A stretch of DNA of 64,000 bases from Streptococcus sanguinis (lineage in GTDB: Bacteria; Bacillota; Bacilli; Lactobacillales; Streptococcaceae): contig CP040556.1 in assembly GCA_013378335.1 (NCBI GenBank), forward strand, positions 2,172,501 through 2,236,500. Reading direction: 5' to 3'. Below, piece by piece: positions 21,573 through 30,500 of this stretch; position 1 is the stretch's first letter, and each line of letters opens with the position of its first letter. The notes beneath the pieces were generated by a model. It did not search any database. It had not been told where the DNA came from and worked only from the letters and a program-made list of their open reading frames with translations. A program made the position numbers and the translations under genes.

Positions 21573-22448
21573 ATGAATCTAAGTAATATCAGAGCTCAGG
21601 CTCGTGCCATCCGAAGCCAAACGAATGGGATTTTTCTTTTGTTTGCAGCTCCGACTCTTGCCGGCATCCTAAACATCTTGCTTTCCCTTATTGGGAATCT
21701 AAGAGACTCCGTTTCTGACCTGACCTTCAGCCAGTTCATATATTTTCTGATTAGCCAAACTCTTTTCCCGACGACCATTCAGTTTATCACGACTCTCCTG
21801 CTGCTTTCTGCCAGCTATACCATGATAACCGTCATCCGCAAGAACAAGAACGAGGTCCGCTTTTCAGATATTGGGCATCTGTTTACGAGCAAGAACTTCA
21901 CGCCTGTTTTTAAAACCGTTTTGCTCAAGCAACTCTTGCTTTTCCTTTGGAATCTTCCTATATTTTGCGGGAGTCTTCTGTCCGTCTTCAATGCTTATAA
22001 GATTCTCAATATTTCGGAAAAACTTCCTGCCCATACTGTGCTGACTGCTCAAAGCGAGGCAGGACAGCAGATTCTTCAATACACCCCTGGTATGTTACTG
22101 GGAACCCTCTTGATATTCCTTGGTCTGGGAATCGCTGTTCCTCAGTACTACGCCTATTCTCAAGCAGAGCTGATCCTATATGACCAGCTTGAGACTGACA
22201 CCTACCAGGGAGCTTTCTCTACTATCCGTCAAAGTCGGAAGCTAATGAAGGGCTACAAAGGAAAGCTATTTATGCTGGATCTGAGCTTTATCGGCTGGAA
22301 TTTACTGGCCAAAATGACTTATGGCATATTGAATATTATGGTTCTCCCTTATACAGCGACTGCTTACATTCTCTTCTACGAAGAGTTGAAAAAAGAAAAA
22401 ACTATTCTAAACGAAAACAACCCGCAAGCACTGGGCTCCTTGTCCTAA
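21573..22448 (+). CDS. DUF975 family integral membrane protein
   Basis: 291 aa. It starts MNLSNIRAQARAIRSQ, the usual opening of this family, and has about five to six hydrophobic segments (near residues 20-42, 58-82, 118-140, 175-198, 225-262). The function of the family is unknown. ATG follows GGAGG. It is the only plus-strand gene between tgt and the phosphatase gene near 26.3 kb and has its own promoter and terminator. Confidence 0.8.
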   Translation: MNLSNIRAQARAIRSQTNGIFLLFAAPTLAGILNILLSLIGNLRDSVSDLTFSQFIYFLISQTLFPTTIQFITTLLLLSASYTMITVIRKNKNEVRFSDIGHLFTSKNFTPVFKTVLLKQLLLFLWNLPIFCGSLLSVFNAYKILNISEKLPAHTVLTAQSEAGQQILQYTPGMLLGTLLIFLGLGIAVPQYYAYSQAELILYDQLETDTYQGAFSTIRQSRKLMKGYKGKLFMLDLSFIGWNLLAKMTYGILNIMVLPYTATAYILFYEELKKEKTILNENNPQALGSLS

Positions 22449-22467
22449 GCTTGTGAGTTGTTTTTTT
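22416..22467 (+). terminator. terminator overlapping the DUF975 3' end
   Basis: AACAAC-CAAGC arms at 22416-22429 pair with GCTTG-GTTGTT at 22449-22462, followed by a run of T. The left arm lies within the coding sequence and the right arm just precedes the end of the convergent kinase gene. Confidence 0.7.
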
Positions 22468-22978
22468 ATTTACTATTATATTCTGTCTTGTCCAGGGCAG
22501 AGCAGATTTTGTCAAATGCTGTCTCTAGCGAATCCTCATCTGTGAAAAAGGATTCCTCTTCCCAGCCTAAGAAGTCTCGTTCTTTACCCCAGCGCTTCAT
22601 GTCGGCTGGGCTAAATTCTTCTTGCTTCGCTCTAGTCTGATGGCGGCGGACTGTTTCTTCAAAGGATAGGTCATAGTAGTAAGCAAAGACCTGCGGAGCG
22701 AAGAGCTTTTTCAACTGCTCTAGCATCTGTCCGTAAATATCTGTCTCATAAAACCCTTCTACCAGAACCAGCAAATCACGTTCGTAACCGAAGCGTGCCA
22801 ATGTTTCCGTCAGGTCAATAGATAAATTTCCCGGCTCAACTTTTTCCTTGAGCATATCCCGTCTAACCGTATCCTGTGATATCAGGAGAGTTCCTCGGCC
22901 GTAGTGAGTCTGCAGTTTCCTGGTCAGGCTAGACTTGCCAGAGCCGGAATTGCCACGAATGATGACTAACTTGGCCAT
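22466..22978 (-). CDS. P-loop kinase-like protein
   Basis: 170 aa, cytoplasmic. The P-loop GNSGSGKSS (about residues 9-17) is followed by an ISQDTVRRDML segment typical of small AAA-type kinases (zeta-toxin/adenylylsulfate-kinase-like fold), and a VEGF/YETD acidic strand near residue 74. Substrate unknown. It lies one base after the CoA-binding protein gene on the same strand, so the two are probably co-transcribed. It is converging on the DUF975 gene. Confidence 0.75.
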   Translation of the reverse strand: MAKLVIIRGNSGSGKSSLTRKLQTHYGRGTLLISQDTVRRDMLKEKVEPGNLSIDLTETLARFGYERDLLVLVEGFYETDIYGQMLEQLKKLFAPQVFAYYYDLSFEETVRRHQTRAKQEEFSPADMKRWGKERDFLGWEEESFFTDEDSLETAFDKICSALDKTEYNSK

Positions 22979-22979
22979 C

Positions 22980-23417
22980 TTATTCGCCCAGAATCAAGCG
23001 GCTATGCTCGCGTTTAATGCAGCGATCCATGACAATGTCATCCCGACCGGCTGCCCGCAAAATCTGCTCAGCCTCCTCACTCTCCAAGCCCAACTGAGCC
23101 CAGAAAATCTTGGCATCCGACTGCAGAAAATCCAGTGCCACATCCGGCAAAAACTCACTGCGACGGTATACATCAACAATATCCACCGGAAAAGGAATGT
23201 CTTTGAGACTGGCATAAACAGTCTCTCCAAAAATCTGACTGCCCGCTGCCCGCGGATTGACTGGGATAATGCGATAGCCCCGCTCCTGCATCTCCTTGGA
23301 CACACGGTTGCTTGTCGTTTCTTCGCGGTCAGACAGGCCAACAACAGCAATCACCTTGCTGTTTTTCAAATAATGCTTGACGATGGCATCGCTGGGATTT
23401 TGAAAATGATAAGTCAT
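22980..23417 (-). CDS. CoA-binding domain protein (YccU-like)
   Basis: 145 aa with a Rossmann-type CoA-binding domain: VIAVVGLSDREETTSNRVS near residues 20-40, then RIIPVNPRA and VDIVDVYRRSEF. Small proteins of this type resemble the nucleotide-binding part of succinyl-CoA synthetase; their role is not settled. An upstream in-frame ATG at 23432 coincides with the AGGAGG ribosome-binding site, so the start is placed at 23417. It lies upstream of the kinase gene and downstream of polA. Confidence 0.85.
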   Translation of the reverse strand: MTYHFQNPSDAIVKHYLKNSKVIAVVGLSDREETTSNRVSKEMQERGYRIIPVNPRAAGSQIFGETVYASLKDIPFPVDIVDVYRRSEFLPDVALDFLQSDAKIFWAQLGLESEEAEQILRAAGRDDIVMDRCIKREHSRLILGE

Positions 23418-23582
23418 AGACTTCCTCCTCATTCATAATAAAGCTGGATAGTTTTGCAGTGTTTGGGTCTTAACTGAATCTGGGCTAAAACCTTGGAAAA
23501 TAGATAATCCCTTCTAGGAGCATGACTCCTTCGTCCGGATTCCTAATTTTCAGTCTGTTTTTGACGCTCTTTATATCTTGTT

Positions 23583-26225
23583 TTATTTCGCCTCGTACCA
23601 AGTTCGGCCAGCGTTTTCATCAGCCACTAGTGGAACGGCTAGCTCAATCGCAGCTTCCATGGTTTCTTTGACTAACTGGCGGACATCTGTAAGCTCGTCA
23701 TTTGGCACTTCCAGCACGATTTCATCGTGAACCTGCAAGAGCATGCGAGACTTGAAATCCTTCTCTGTCAGAGCTCGATCCAGATTAATCATAGCGACTT
23801 TGAGAATGTCTGCGGCGGAGCCTTGGATTGGACTGTTAATAGCTGTACGCTCCGCAAAATTGCGGATGTTAAAGTTGCGGGAATTGATATCCGGCAAGGA
23901 GCGACGGCGATGGTAAATGGTCTCTACATAGCCCTTATCACGCGCTTCACGGACAATCGTTTCCATATAATTCTTGATACCTGGGAAACGCTCAAAATAG
24001 GTCTGGATATAGTCCTTGGCAGCCTTGCGGGAAATTCCCAAATTATTGGCTAGACCATAGTCAGAAATGCCATAGACGACTCCGAAGTTAACGGCCTTGG
24101 CATTACGACGGTCATTAGGCGTCACATCCTCTGCCTTTTCAATCCCAAAGACCCGCATAGCGGTAGCTGTGTGAATGTCTTCTCCATGCTGAAAGGCAGC
24201 AATCAGATGCTCGTCCTGCGAAATGTGAGCCAGCACCCGCAGCTCAATCTGGGAATAATCCGAGCTGAGTAGTACGCTGTCTGCCCACTCTGGCACAAAG
24301 GCCTTGCGAATGAGGCGCCCCTGCTCCAAACGAACGGGGATATTCTGCAGGTTCGGGTCAACCGAGGACAGGCGGCCCGTCTGAGTCAAATCCTGAACAT
24401 AGCGAGTGTGAATCTTGCCGTCAGATGCAATGGCCTCCTGCAGGCCGATGATATAAGTGGACTGAAGCTTGCTGATTTGACGATATTCCAGAATCTTAGA
24501 CACAATCGGTGCTATCGGTGCTAAACGCTCCAGCACATCCACCGCTGTCGAGTAGCCTGTCTTGGTCTTTTTGGTGTACTCCAGCGGCAGCCCCATATCC
24601 TCAAAGAGAATGGTTCCCAGCTGTTTAGGTGAGTTGATATTGAACTCCTGACCAGCCAGGTCATAAATCTCCTGCGTTAGACTTTCCAGTGTCTTTTCAT
24701 TTTCTGTCTGCATGCCCTGCAGGGTTTCCCGCTCAACCTTGATTCCCGCAATCTCCATCTTGGCTAGGACAAAGGCCAAGGGCTGCTCCATTTCAAGCAA
24801 CAAATCCAGCTGATCGTGGGAACGGAGCTGTTCTTGCATCGGCTCTTCTGTTTCCAGCAGTACTTGGACCTTACGAGCTAGATGCTCAAAGAGCTGCTCT
24901 TGCTCCGGCAAAGCGCGCTTAGCTCCCTTGCCATAAACCTCATCATCTGTCGGTAAAATCGTTTGGCCGTAGAGGCGAGCAATAGTCGCCAGCTCATTGT
25001 CCTCGACCGTCGAAAGCAGATATTTGGCTAGACGCGCATCAAAGGAGGCTGCTGGCAGTTCGATACCATAATGACTGAGCAGTACCTTTGTCCGCTTGAG
25101 GTCGTAGGTTTTCAGAGCTGTTTTTGTTAAAAACTCCTGAAAGAGAGGCTGTTGCAGTAAATCGCTGGTGCCGACATAAATCTGACGGCTATCGCCCCAG
25201 GCAAGACCAACAATCTCTTCCTTGTGGTAGTTGTCGCCCAAGATTTCAAAATAGAAGAATTGCTCTGGTGCCAGTATATCCTCTGTGACCTCAGTCACTT
25301 TGGTAAATTCAATTGGTTTGACTTTTACCGGCTCTTGACCAGTTCCTAGCTGAGCCTTGAGCTGCTTGAAGCCCATCTCGTCATAGAACTTGCTCAGGGC
25401 CTCTACCTGCGGACCCTTATAAACCAAATCATCCAGCCCGATTTCAATCGGAGCCTGAGTATTGATGGTGGCTAGGGTTTTAGATAAGAAGGCCTTGTCC
25501 TTGTCATTGATCAGATTTTCCTTCATCTTGGAAGCCTTGAGCTGGTCAATATTTTCATAGAGGTTTTCCAAAGAGCCATACTCCAAGAGGAGCTTGAGGC
25601 CGGTCTTCTCCCCAATCTTGGTCACGCCGGGGATATTATCCGACTGATCGCCCATCAGCGCCTTGAGGTCGATGAACTGCTCTGGCGTGATGCCAATCTT
25701 TTCCATGAGGTAGGCTGGGGTAAATTCCTCAAACTCGGCCACGCCTTTTTTGGAAATCTCCACCACGGTATTATCATCCGTCAGCTGAATCAAGTCTTTA
25801 TCGCCGCTGACAATGGTCACATCGTAAGGCACTGCTGTTTTTTCAGCCATCTTGTCCAAGGTCCCGATGATGTCATCCGCCTCGTACTGAGCCAAGTCGT
25901 AGTAGTGAATGCCTAGGTGCTGCAGCATTTCTCGGATAAAGGGCAGCTGCTCACGAAATTCATCCGGTGTCTTGGCCCGACCTGCCTTATAGTCGGCGTA
26001 CATCTCAGTCCGGAAGGTCGTCTTTCCAGCATCAAAAGCTACCAGGACATGGGTCGGCTGAACGCGCTCCAAGAGATGATTGAGCATGAGGTGAAAGCCA
26101 TAAATAGCATTGGTATGCAGGCCCGATGGACTCTTGAAACGGTCGATTTGATTATAAAGCGCAAAAAAAGCGCGAAAAGCAACGGACGAACCGTCAATTA
26201 ATAATAACTTATTCTTATTTTCCAT
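23583..26225 (-). CDS. polA: DNA polymerase I
   Basis: 880 aa. The N-terminal 5'-3' exonuclease (flap) domain (about 1-300) opens LLLIDGSSVAFRAFFAL and contains SGDKDLIQL and GDQSDNIPGV. The middle 3'-5' exonuclease-like domain (about 310-470) lacks the DxE metal-binding motif (FFYFEIL where it should be), so proofreading is predicted absent, as known for pneumococcal Pol I. The polymerase domain has motif A DYSQIELR, motif B RRNAKAVNFGVVYG and motif C VHDEIVLEVP. It removes Okazaki primers and fills repair gaps. The -10 lies six bases before ATG, so the mRNA is probably leaderless. Confidence 0.98.
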   Translation of the reverse strand: MENKNKLLLIDGSSVAFRAFFALYNQIDRFKSPSGLHTNAIYGFHLMLNHLLERVQPTHVLVAFDAGKTTFRTEMYADYKAGRAKTPDEFREQLPFIREMLQHLGIHYYDLAQYEADDIIGTLDKMAEKTAVPYDVTIVSGDKDLIQLTDDNTVVEISKKGVAEFEEFTPAYLMEKIGITPEQFIDLKALMGDQSDNIPGVTKIGEKTGLKLLLEYGSLENLYENIDQLKASKMKENLINDKDKAFLSKTLATINTQAPIEIGLDDLVYKGPQVEALSKFYDEMGFKQLKAQLGTGQEPVKVKPIEFTKVTEVTEDILAPEQFFYFEILGDNYHKEEIVGLAWGDSRQIYVGTSDLLQQPLFQEFLTKTALKTYDLKRTKVLLSHYGIELPAASFDARLAKYLLSTVEDNELATIARLYGQTILPTDDEVYGKGAKRALPEQEQLFEHLARKVQVLLETEEPMQEQLRSHDQLDLLLEMEQPLAFVLAKMEIAGIKVERETLQGMQTENEKTLESLTQEIYDLAGQEFNINSPKQLGTILFEDMGLPLEYTKKTKTGYSTAVDVLERLAPIAPIVSKILEYRQISKLQSTYIIGLQEAIASDGKIHTRYVQDLTQTGRLSSVDPNLQNIPVRLEQGRLIRKAFVPEWADSVLLSSDYSQIELRVLAHISQDEHLIAAFQHGEDIHTATAMRVFGIEKAEDVTPNDRRNAKAVNFGVVYGISDYGLANNLGISRKAAKDYIQTYFERFPGIKNYMETIVREARDKGYVETIYHRRRSLPDINSRNFNIRNFAERTAINSPIQGSAADILKVAMINLDRALTEKDFKSRMLLQVHDEIVLEVPNDELTDVRQLVKETMEAAIELAVPLVADENAGRTWYEAK

Positions 26226-26231
26226 AGGTTT

Positions 26232-26240
26232 ATTATAACA
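26232..26240 (-). promoter_or_regulatory. polA extended -10 promoter, leaderless geometry
   Basis: TATAAT at 26232-26237 is preceded by TGT (TGTTATAAT). Only six bases separate the hexamer from the polA ATG, so the expected +1 coincides with the start codon. No Shine-Dalgarno is present in that space. Confidence 0.6.
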
Positions 26241-26308
26241 CGAAAGACGGACAAAGACAGAAAAGGCGGCGTGGAAAATAGGTAGAAAATGAATTGAGAT
26301 TTAAATTT

Positions 26309-26317
26309 TGCTATAAT
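26309..26317 (+). promoter_or_regulatory. extended -10 promoter of the histidine phosphatase gene, leaderless geometry
   Basis: TGCTATAAT with TATAAT at 26312-26317 lies six bases before the ATG at 26324. This is the same spacing as at the divergent polA gene. Confidence 0.6.
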
Positions 26318-26323
26318 CATCTT

Positions 26324-26866
26324 ATGAACAACACTTACTATTTTATCCGTCATGCGCATTCTAACTATACACCTGATGAAATCAATAGACCATTATCAGA
26401 TAAAGGCCTAGAAGCCTTGGCACAACTTGACTTTTTAGCAGACAAACCTATTACCGCCATTTATTCCAGCCCCTATCAAAGAGCCATCCAAACGGTTGAG
26501 CCTTTGGCTCAGAGTCTGAAACTCACTATTCAAACCGACAAACGGCTAATAGAGCGAAAGCTAAGCAGTCAAGCGATTGCCGACCAAGACTTTGAAGAAG
26601 CCCTCATGAAACTTTGGTCACGTCCAACATTTTCACTTGTTGGTGGCGAGTCTAATCAACAAGCTCAACAGCGAGCCTTAACTCTTCTTCATGAACTGGA
26701 AAGCAAACATCAAAACGAAGAGATTATCCTTAGCTCCCATGGCAATCTTATCTGCATTTTACTAAGTACATTTGACTCTAACATTGATTATAACTTCTGG
26801 CATAATCTTTCCATGCCAGATGTGCTAGTTTTAGATAAAGACGCAATAATCACTAACCTCCTATAA
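26324..26866 (+). CDS. histidine phosphatase (phosphoglycerate mutase-like) family protein
   Basis: 181 aa from MNNTYYFIRHAHSN. The catalytic RHAHS (about residues 9-13; RHG-type motif with Ala) and the second catalytic SSHGN near residue 143 are present, with the phosphate-pocket segment YSSPYQRAIQT. These are broad-specificity phosphatases; the substrate is not evident. No Shine-Dalgarno precedes the ATG and the -10 is six bases upstream, supporting leaderless translation. A TTG 30 bases upstream would give a non-conserved N-terminus. It is divergent from polA. Confidence 0.85.
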   Translation: MNNTYYFIRHAHSNYTPDEINRPLSDKGLEALAQLDFLADKPITAIYSSPYQRAIQTVEPLAQSLKLTIQTDKRLIERKLSSQAIADQDFEEALMKLWSRPTFSLVGGESNQQAQQRALTLLHELESKHQNEEIILSSHGNLICILLSTFDSNIDYNFWHNLSMPDVLVLDKDAIITNLL

Positions 26867-26930
26867 AGAGACCAATCTTGCTTGGTATCGTATCGCGTAG
26901 CAAGGCTCGGCTAAATCTTATCGCTCTTCT

Positions 26931-26940
26931 ATGGTATAAT
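26931..26940 (+). promoter_or_regulatory. extended -10 promoter of the YcxB-like gene
   Basis: TGGTATAAT, with TATAAT at 26935-26940, lies 21 bases before the start codon at 26962. GGAGG lies between them. No -35 is recognised. Confidence 0.6.
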
Positions 26941-26961
26941 AATAAAAACTGGAGGTAAAAG

Positions 26962-27447
26962 ATGTTTCCAATCCGTATTACAACTCTTGTGACTGAGGAA
27001 GTGTATCAGCGATTTGCTTGGTCTGTTTTCTTACGCGGGAAAAGATTTTTGCTAAATATTATCATTTTAATAGGAATCCTGTCTCTCTATCTAACCTTCC
27101 TACCTGATAACCTGAAGCGTTTTTCTTTCTTTACCGTGCTATTTATATCTTTGGTGACATTCTCAGCAATGTATTTTGGAATGAACTTTCAGATAAAGAA
27201 AGCCTATCAAAAAACTCCTTTCTGGAAGAATATGGAGCAAACTCTTATATTTGAGAAAGATAAATTTTCTGTGAAAAGCAAACGCGGAGAATTTCACTAT
27301 ACCTATGATGATATTGTCAAGGTCATTATGACAAAGCAAGATTTTTATATCTTGATAGGGGAGAGCACTGGTTTCGCAATTGAAAAAGAAAACTGCACTC
27401 CCGAGGCTCTTGAGTTCTTGCTAGAACTTCACATTGAGCATATGTAA
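26962..27447 (+). CDS. YcxB-like membrane protein
   Basis: 161 aa. Two adjacent transmembrane helices (about residues 28-48 and 54-75) are followed by a C-terminal domain with LIFEKDKFSVKSKRGEFHYTYDDIVKV and a FYILIG strand, the pattern of YcxB-like proteins. Function unknown. It has its own promoter and shares a bidirectional terminator with the convergent HAD gene. Confidence 0.75.
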   Translation: MFPIRITTLVTEEVYQRFAWSVFLRGKRFLLNIIILIGILSLYLTFLPDNLKRFSFFTVLFISLVTFSAMYFGMNFQIKKAYQKTPFWKNMEQTLIFEKDKFSVKSKRGEFHYTYDDIVKVIMTKQDFYILIGESTGFAIEKENCTPEALEFLLELHIEHM

Positions 27448-27448
27448 A

Positions 27449-27498
27449 AGAAAAAGCAGGCTAGACTGACAGTAGATCAGTTCTGGTCTGCTTTTTCT
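27449..27498. terminator. bidirectional terminator between the YcxB-like and HAD genes
   Basis: AGAAAAAGCAG (27449-27459) pairs with CTGCTTTTTCT (27488-27498), with a further inner stem; A-runs on one side and T-runs on the other serve both strands. It overlaps the last codons of the HAD gene. Confidence 0.75.
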
Positions 27499-28109
27499 CT
27501 TGTAAATAATTGCTTGATATCCATCAGCTTCTCTATTTTCTGATTAATTTCTGGTCGGTAGTCACAGAAGTTAATGCTCTGGATGCCACTGTTGACGGCG
27601 ACATCCACATCCAGCGTCCGGTCGCCGATATAGTAGGTTTCCTGCTTGTCCAGGCCATATTTCTCAAGCAGATAATCGACACCTTCTGGGTGGGGCTTGC
27701 GCTCAAAGCCGTTGGCTGTTGTGATGATTTCTATAAAATAATCATGAATTCCCAAGTCTTTTAAGATTTTATGAGCATTGAGTCCCTTGTGGGTATAGAC
27801 GAACTGGGCAATGCCCTGCTCTTCAGCCCAGGCCAGTATCTCCGCAGCTCCTTTCATCAGATGGATCTGAGCATTCTTTTCCTTTAGACTTGCTCCGCGA
27901 AAGGCATTCATCTCGGCAGCATCCAGCCCCTTCTCAAACGCTACTTTTTCCAAAAGCTTCTGCACAGAGTGCTTTAGGATATAGCTGTGAGTACTAGCCC
28001 TGTCAAAGTCCAAACCATAGTAAGCATAGGTTTCCTCAATCCCCGCCAAAATAGCATCGTAGGAGTCCAGCAAGGTGCCGTCCAAATCCCAAATAAACGC
28101 TTTTGTCAT
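27477..28109 (-). CDS. HAD family hydrolase (phosphoglycolate-phosphatase-like)
   Basis: 210 aa. HAD motif I WDLDGTLLDS (nucleophile Asp8, acid/base Asp10), cap domain about 15-85, motif II YTHKG near residue 105, and motif III/IV KPHPEG and YIGDRTLDVD with the metal aspartates. Members dephosphorylate small phosphate esters; the substrate is not evident. Its start overlaps the MATE transporter stop by 4 bases (ATGA), so the two are translationally coupled. Confidence 0.85.
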   Translation of the reverse strand: MTKAFIWDLDGTLLDSYDAILAGIEETYAYYGLDFDRASTHSYILKHSVQKLLEKVAFEKGLDAAEMNAFRGASLKEKNAQIHLMKGAAEILAWAEEQGIAQFVYTHKGLNAHKILKDLGIHDYFIEIITTANGFERKPHPEGVDYLLEKYGLDKQETYYIGDRTLDVDVAVNSGIQSINFCDYRPEINQKIEKLMDIKQLFTREKADQN

Positions 28110-29383
28110 GTGATTTCCCTCATTTTTCTGTCAAATAAAACCTTTAAAAACAGCCAGCGGAAGCCATTGTCCAAGAGCATCCCAGTCCAGACTCCTGGCA
28201 GACCCAAGCCAAAGGTCACACCCAGCAAGTAACCGGCAATAATGCGAATCAGCCACATGCCAACAGTCGTGGCATAAAAGGGCAGTCTGGAATTGCCCAG
28301 ACCCTGCCAGATAGCTGTGTAAATCACGGTTCCGACTGCCATGGGAGTTCCCAGCAGGGAGAAAAGCATGACCGAAAGACTGGCTGTGATAGCTCCGCTA
28401 TTATCCGTATAGAGCAAGGTCAGCGGCCGACCAAAAGCAAAGATTCCTAGAGCCACGGGCAACATGCAAGCAAAAGACAGCCAGAAGGTCCGCTGACGAA
28501 TCAGACCGACCTCTTGCACATCTCCCTCACCTACCGCATGGCCTACCAGCATGACTGTTGCTGTCGCGACCCCGAAGATTGGCATATAATTAAACTGAGT
28601 CAGAACTTCACCGATAGCATTCCCCGCTACTGCATCCGTCCCAAAGACGACCACAATGGCGATAATAACTACATCACCGGCCCGCATCATGAGCCGCTCT
28701 CCAGCAGCCGGCAGAGACAGGCGCAAGAGCTCTCCATCCAAGCCCCAGTGCCAGCGGATTGTGGACAAATCCAGCTCCCGCCAGAGAATCAGCACACCGA
28801 CCAAACGAGCCAGCACCGTCCCCAGCGCTACACCGACAATACCAAGCCGAAAGATGTAAATCCCCAGACCGGAAAAGAGGGCATTGAGGACATTGGTCAG
28901 AAGACTGACATACATGGGGAATCTAGGATTGCGCGTGACCCGCACTAAAGCTCCAAAAGAAGTCATCAAGCCTAGCAGGACAATAGTCCCGCCAACCAGA
29001 GCCAGATAAAGACCGCCTGCTTCAGCCACCGCTTTTTCTGTTCCCAGAAGATCCAGCATCTGCCTACCAAAGAGCAGGGAAATCAGCCCCAACAGAAGGC
29101 TCAGAAGTAACGTCAGCTTGATAGCCTCAGCTATATGATAGGCCAGACGCTCCTTGTCTCCTTGAGCCAGAGTCTTGGAGATGAGACTGGAAATAGCAGC
29201 CCCCAGCGCGATAAAGATTGCCTGATAAATAGTAATGATGTTGCCGGCCACCGAGACACCAGAGATGGCAATCAGCCCAAGACTGGCCACCAGATAGCTG
29301 TCAACCATTCCCATGAGCATCTGCAAAAAATTCTCCGCCATAGCCGGCAAGGCGATATTCATGATTTTTTTATAAGTCGTCAT
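28106..29383 (-). CDS. MATE family multidrug/cation antiporter
   Basis: 425 aa with about twelve hydrophobic segments in two homologous halves. MTTYKKIMNIALPAMAENFL at the N-terminus and the LPAAGERLMMRAGD segment at the start of the second half are MATE-like (DinF/NorM relatives). These use H+ or Na+ gradients to export drugs or metabolites. The ATG at 29383 is preceded by AGGAG at 11 bases; upstream in-frame TTG/GTG starts would add a hydrophilic tail not seen in the family. It is coupled to the HAD gene downstream. Confidence 0.85.
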   Translation of the reverse strand: MTTYKKIMNIALPAMAENFLQMLMGMVDSYLVASLGLIAISGVSVAGNIITIYQAIFIALGAAISSLISKTLAQGDKERLAYHIAEAIKLTLLLSLLLGLISLLFGRQMLDLLGTEKAVAEAGGLYLALVGGTIVLLGLMTSFGALVRVTRNPRFPMYVSLLTNVLNALFSGLGIYIFRLGIVGVALGTVLARLVGVLILWRELDLSTIRWHWGLDGELLRLSLPAAGERLMMRAGDVVIIAIVVVFGTDAVAGNAIGEVLTQFNYMPIFGVATATVMLVGHAVGEGDVQEVGLIRQRTFWLSFACMLPVALGIFAFGRPLTLLYTDNSGAITASLSVMLFSLLGTPMAVGTVIYTAIWQGLGNSRLPFYATTVGMWLIRIIAGYLLGVTFGLGLPGVWTGMLLDNGFRWLFLKVLFDRKMREIT

Positions 29384-29445
29384 TGTCTGAAGATCTCCTG
29401 CATTTGTATATCCTTTCTTACTTGAGATTTCCACCCTCCACAATA

Positions 29446-29480
29446 GAGAATAGAAAGCGGTGGGACTATTGTCCTACCGC
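29446..29480 (-). terminator. terminator after the yitT-type gene
   Basis: A 10-bp stem (29457-29466 with 29471-29480, one wobble, 4-nt loop) is followed on the minus strand by TTTCTATTCT. It lies about 85 bases beyond the yitT stop and separates it from the MATE gene. Confidence 0.6.
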
Positions 29481-29565
29481 ATATTAATCTCCTATCACAA
29501 AAGCTCGTTTTAAGCACAAACTCCCACACTATACTGCTTCGCATTCCCAAGCTTAATGAATATTT

Positions 29566-30500
29566 TCACTCCTCAACAAAGAGTCCCAAGATATGGACAT
29601 TATCTGCAACGGAGACGAAGGCAGCTGGGTCTGTATGCTTCATGATTTGCTTGAATTCATTAAACTCAGCTCGGGTGATAACCGTCACCAGAACAGCTTT
29701 TTTCTCATGATTGTAAGTTCCCTCAGCGCCATGAATCACTGTCGCCCCGCGATGCAGCTTGTTATGAATCTTATCAATCACCCTATCCGGATGGCTGGTG
29801 ATAATCATAGCCTGCATGCGCTTCTGCTTGGTAAAGACCGCATCCGTCACTCGGCTAGACACAAAATAGTAATCATGGAATACAACGCATATTCCCAGCC
29901 AAAGGTCAGACCCGCAATCAGCATAATAATGCCATTGACAATCAAGGAAATATTCCCGACATTCCGACCTGTTTTTTTCCGAACAGTCAGACTGACAATA
30001 TCAGTCCCACCGCTGGAAATACTGGACTTAAGGGCAAAGCCAATCCCTGCTCCCATGACCACACCCCCGAAAAGGGCGTTGATAATAGGATTATCAGTCA
30101 GGGTCACTTCCGGCACAAATTGGATAAAAAGCGAGCTCATCGTAACCGTGATAAAGGTAAAAATGGTAAACTTATGCCCAATCTGGTACCAGGCCAAGAT
30201 CATCAGCGGAATATTGATAGCATAAAAAGTCACAGAAACCGGAATGGTGAAACCTAAGAAACGAGTACTGAGGGCAGTAATGACCTGCGCTAGACCAGTC
30301 GCCCCGCTGGAATAGACATGCCCCGGCTGAAAGAAGAAATTGACTGCAACAGCTGACAAAAAGCCATAGACAAGCGAGGCAGAAATCTTCTCATCGTACT
30401 TCTCACGCGAGATACTCTTTAAAGACCGCAAAATCTTAAAATTATAAGCAAACCTGCGGACATGATAGCGAAAGAGTTTGTAAAAATTAGTCTTCTTCAT
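29566..30500 (-). pseudogene. YitT family membrane protein, frameshifted
   Basis: Two overlapping reading pieces make one YitT-type protein. The N-terminal 217-codon piece (30500 to 29847) has about five transmembrane helices and ends after GWEYALYSMITI. The C-terminal piece (to 29566) resumes with SSRVTDAVFTKQKR and is the cytoplasmic DUF2179-like domain. Adding one T to the T4 run (plus-strand AAAA at 29863-29866) restores ITIFVSSRVTD and a single gene of about 310 codons. This may be a true phase-variable or dead gene, or a sequence error. Its 5' end overlaps the aspS 3' end by 14 bases. Confidence 0.8.
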
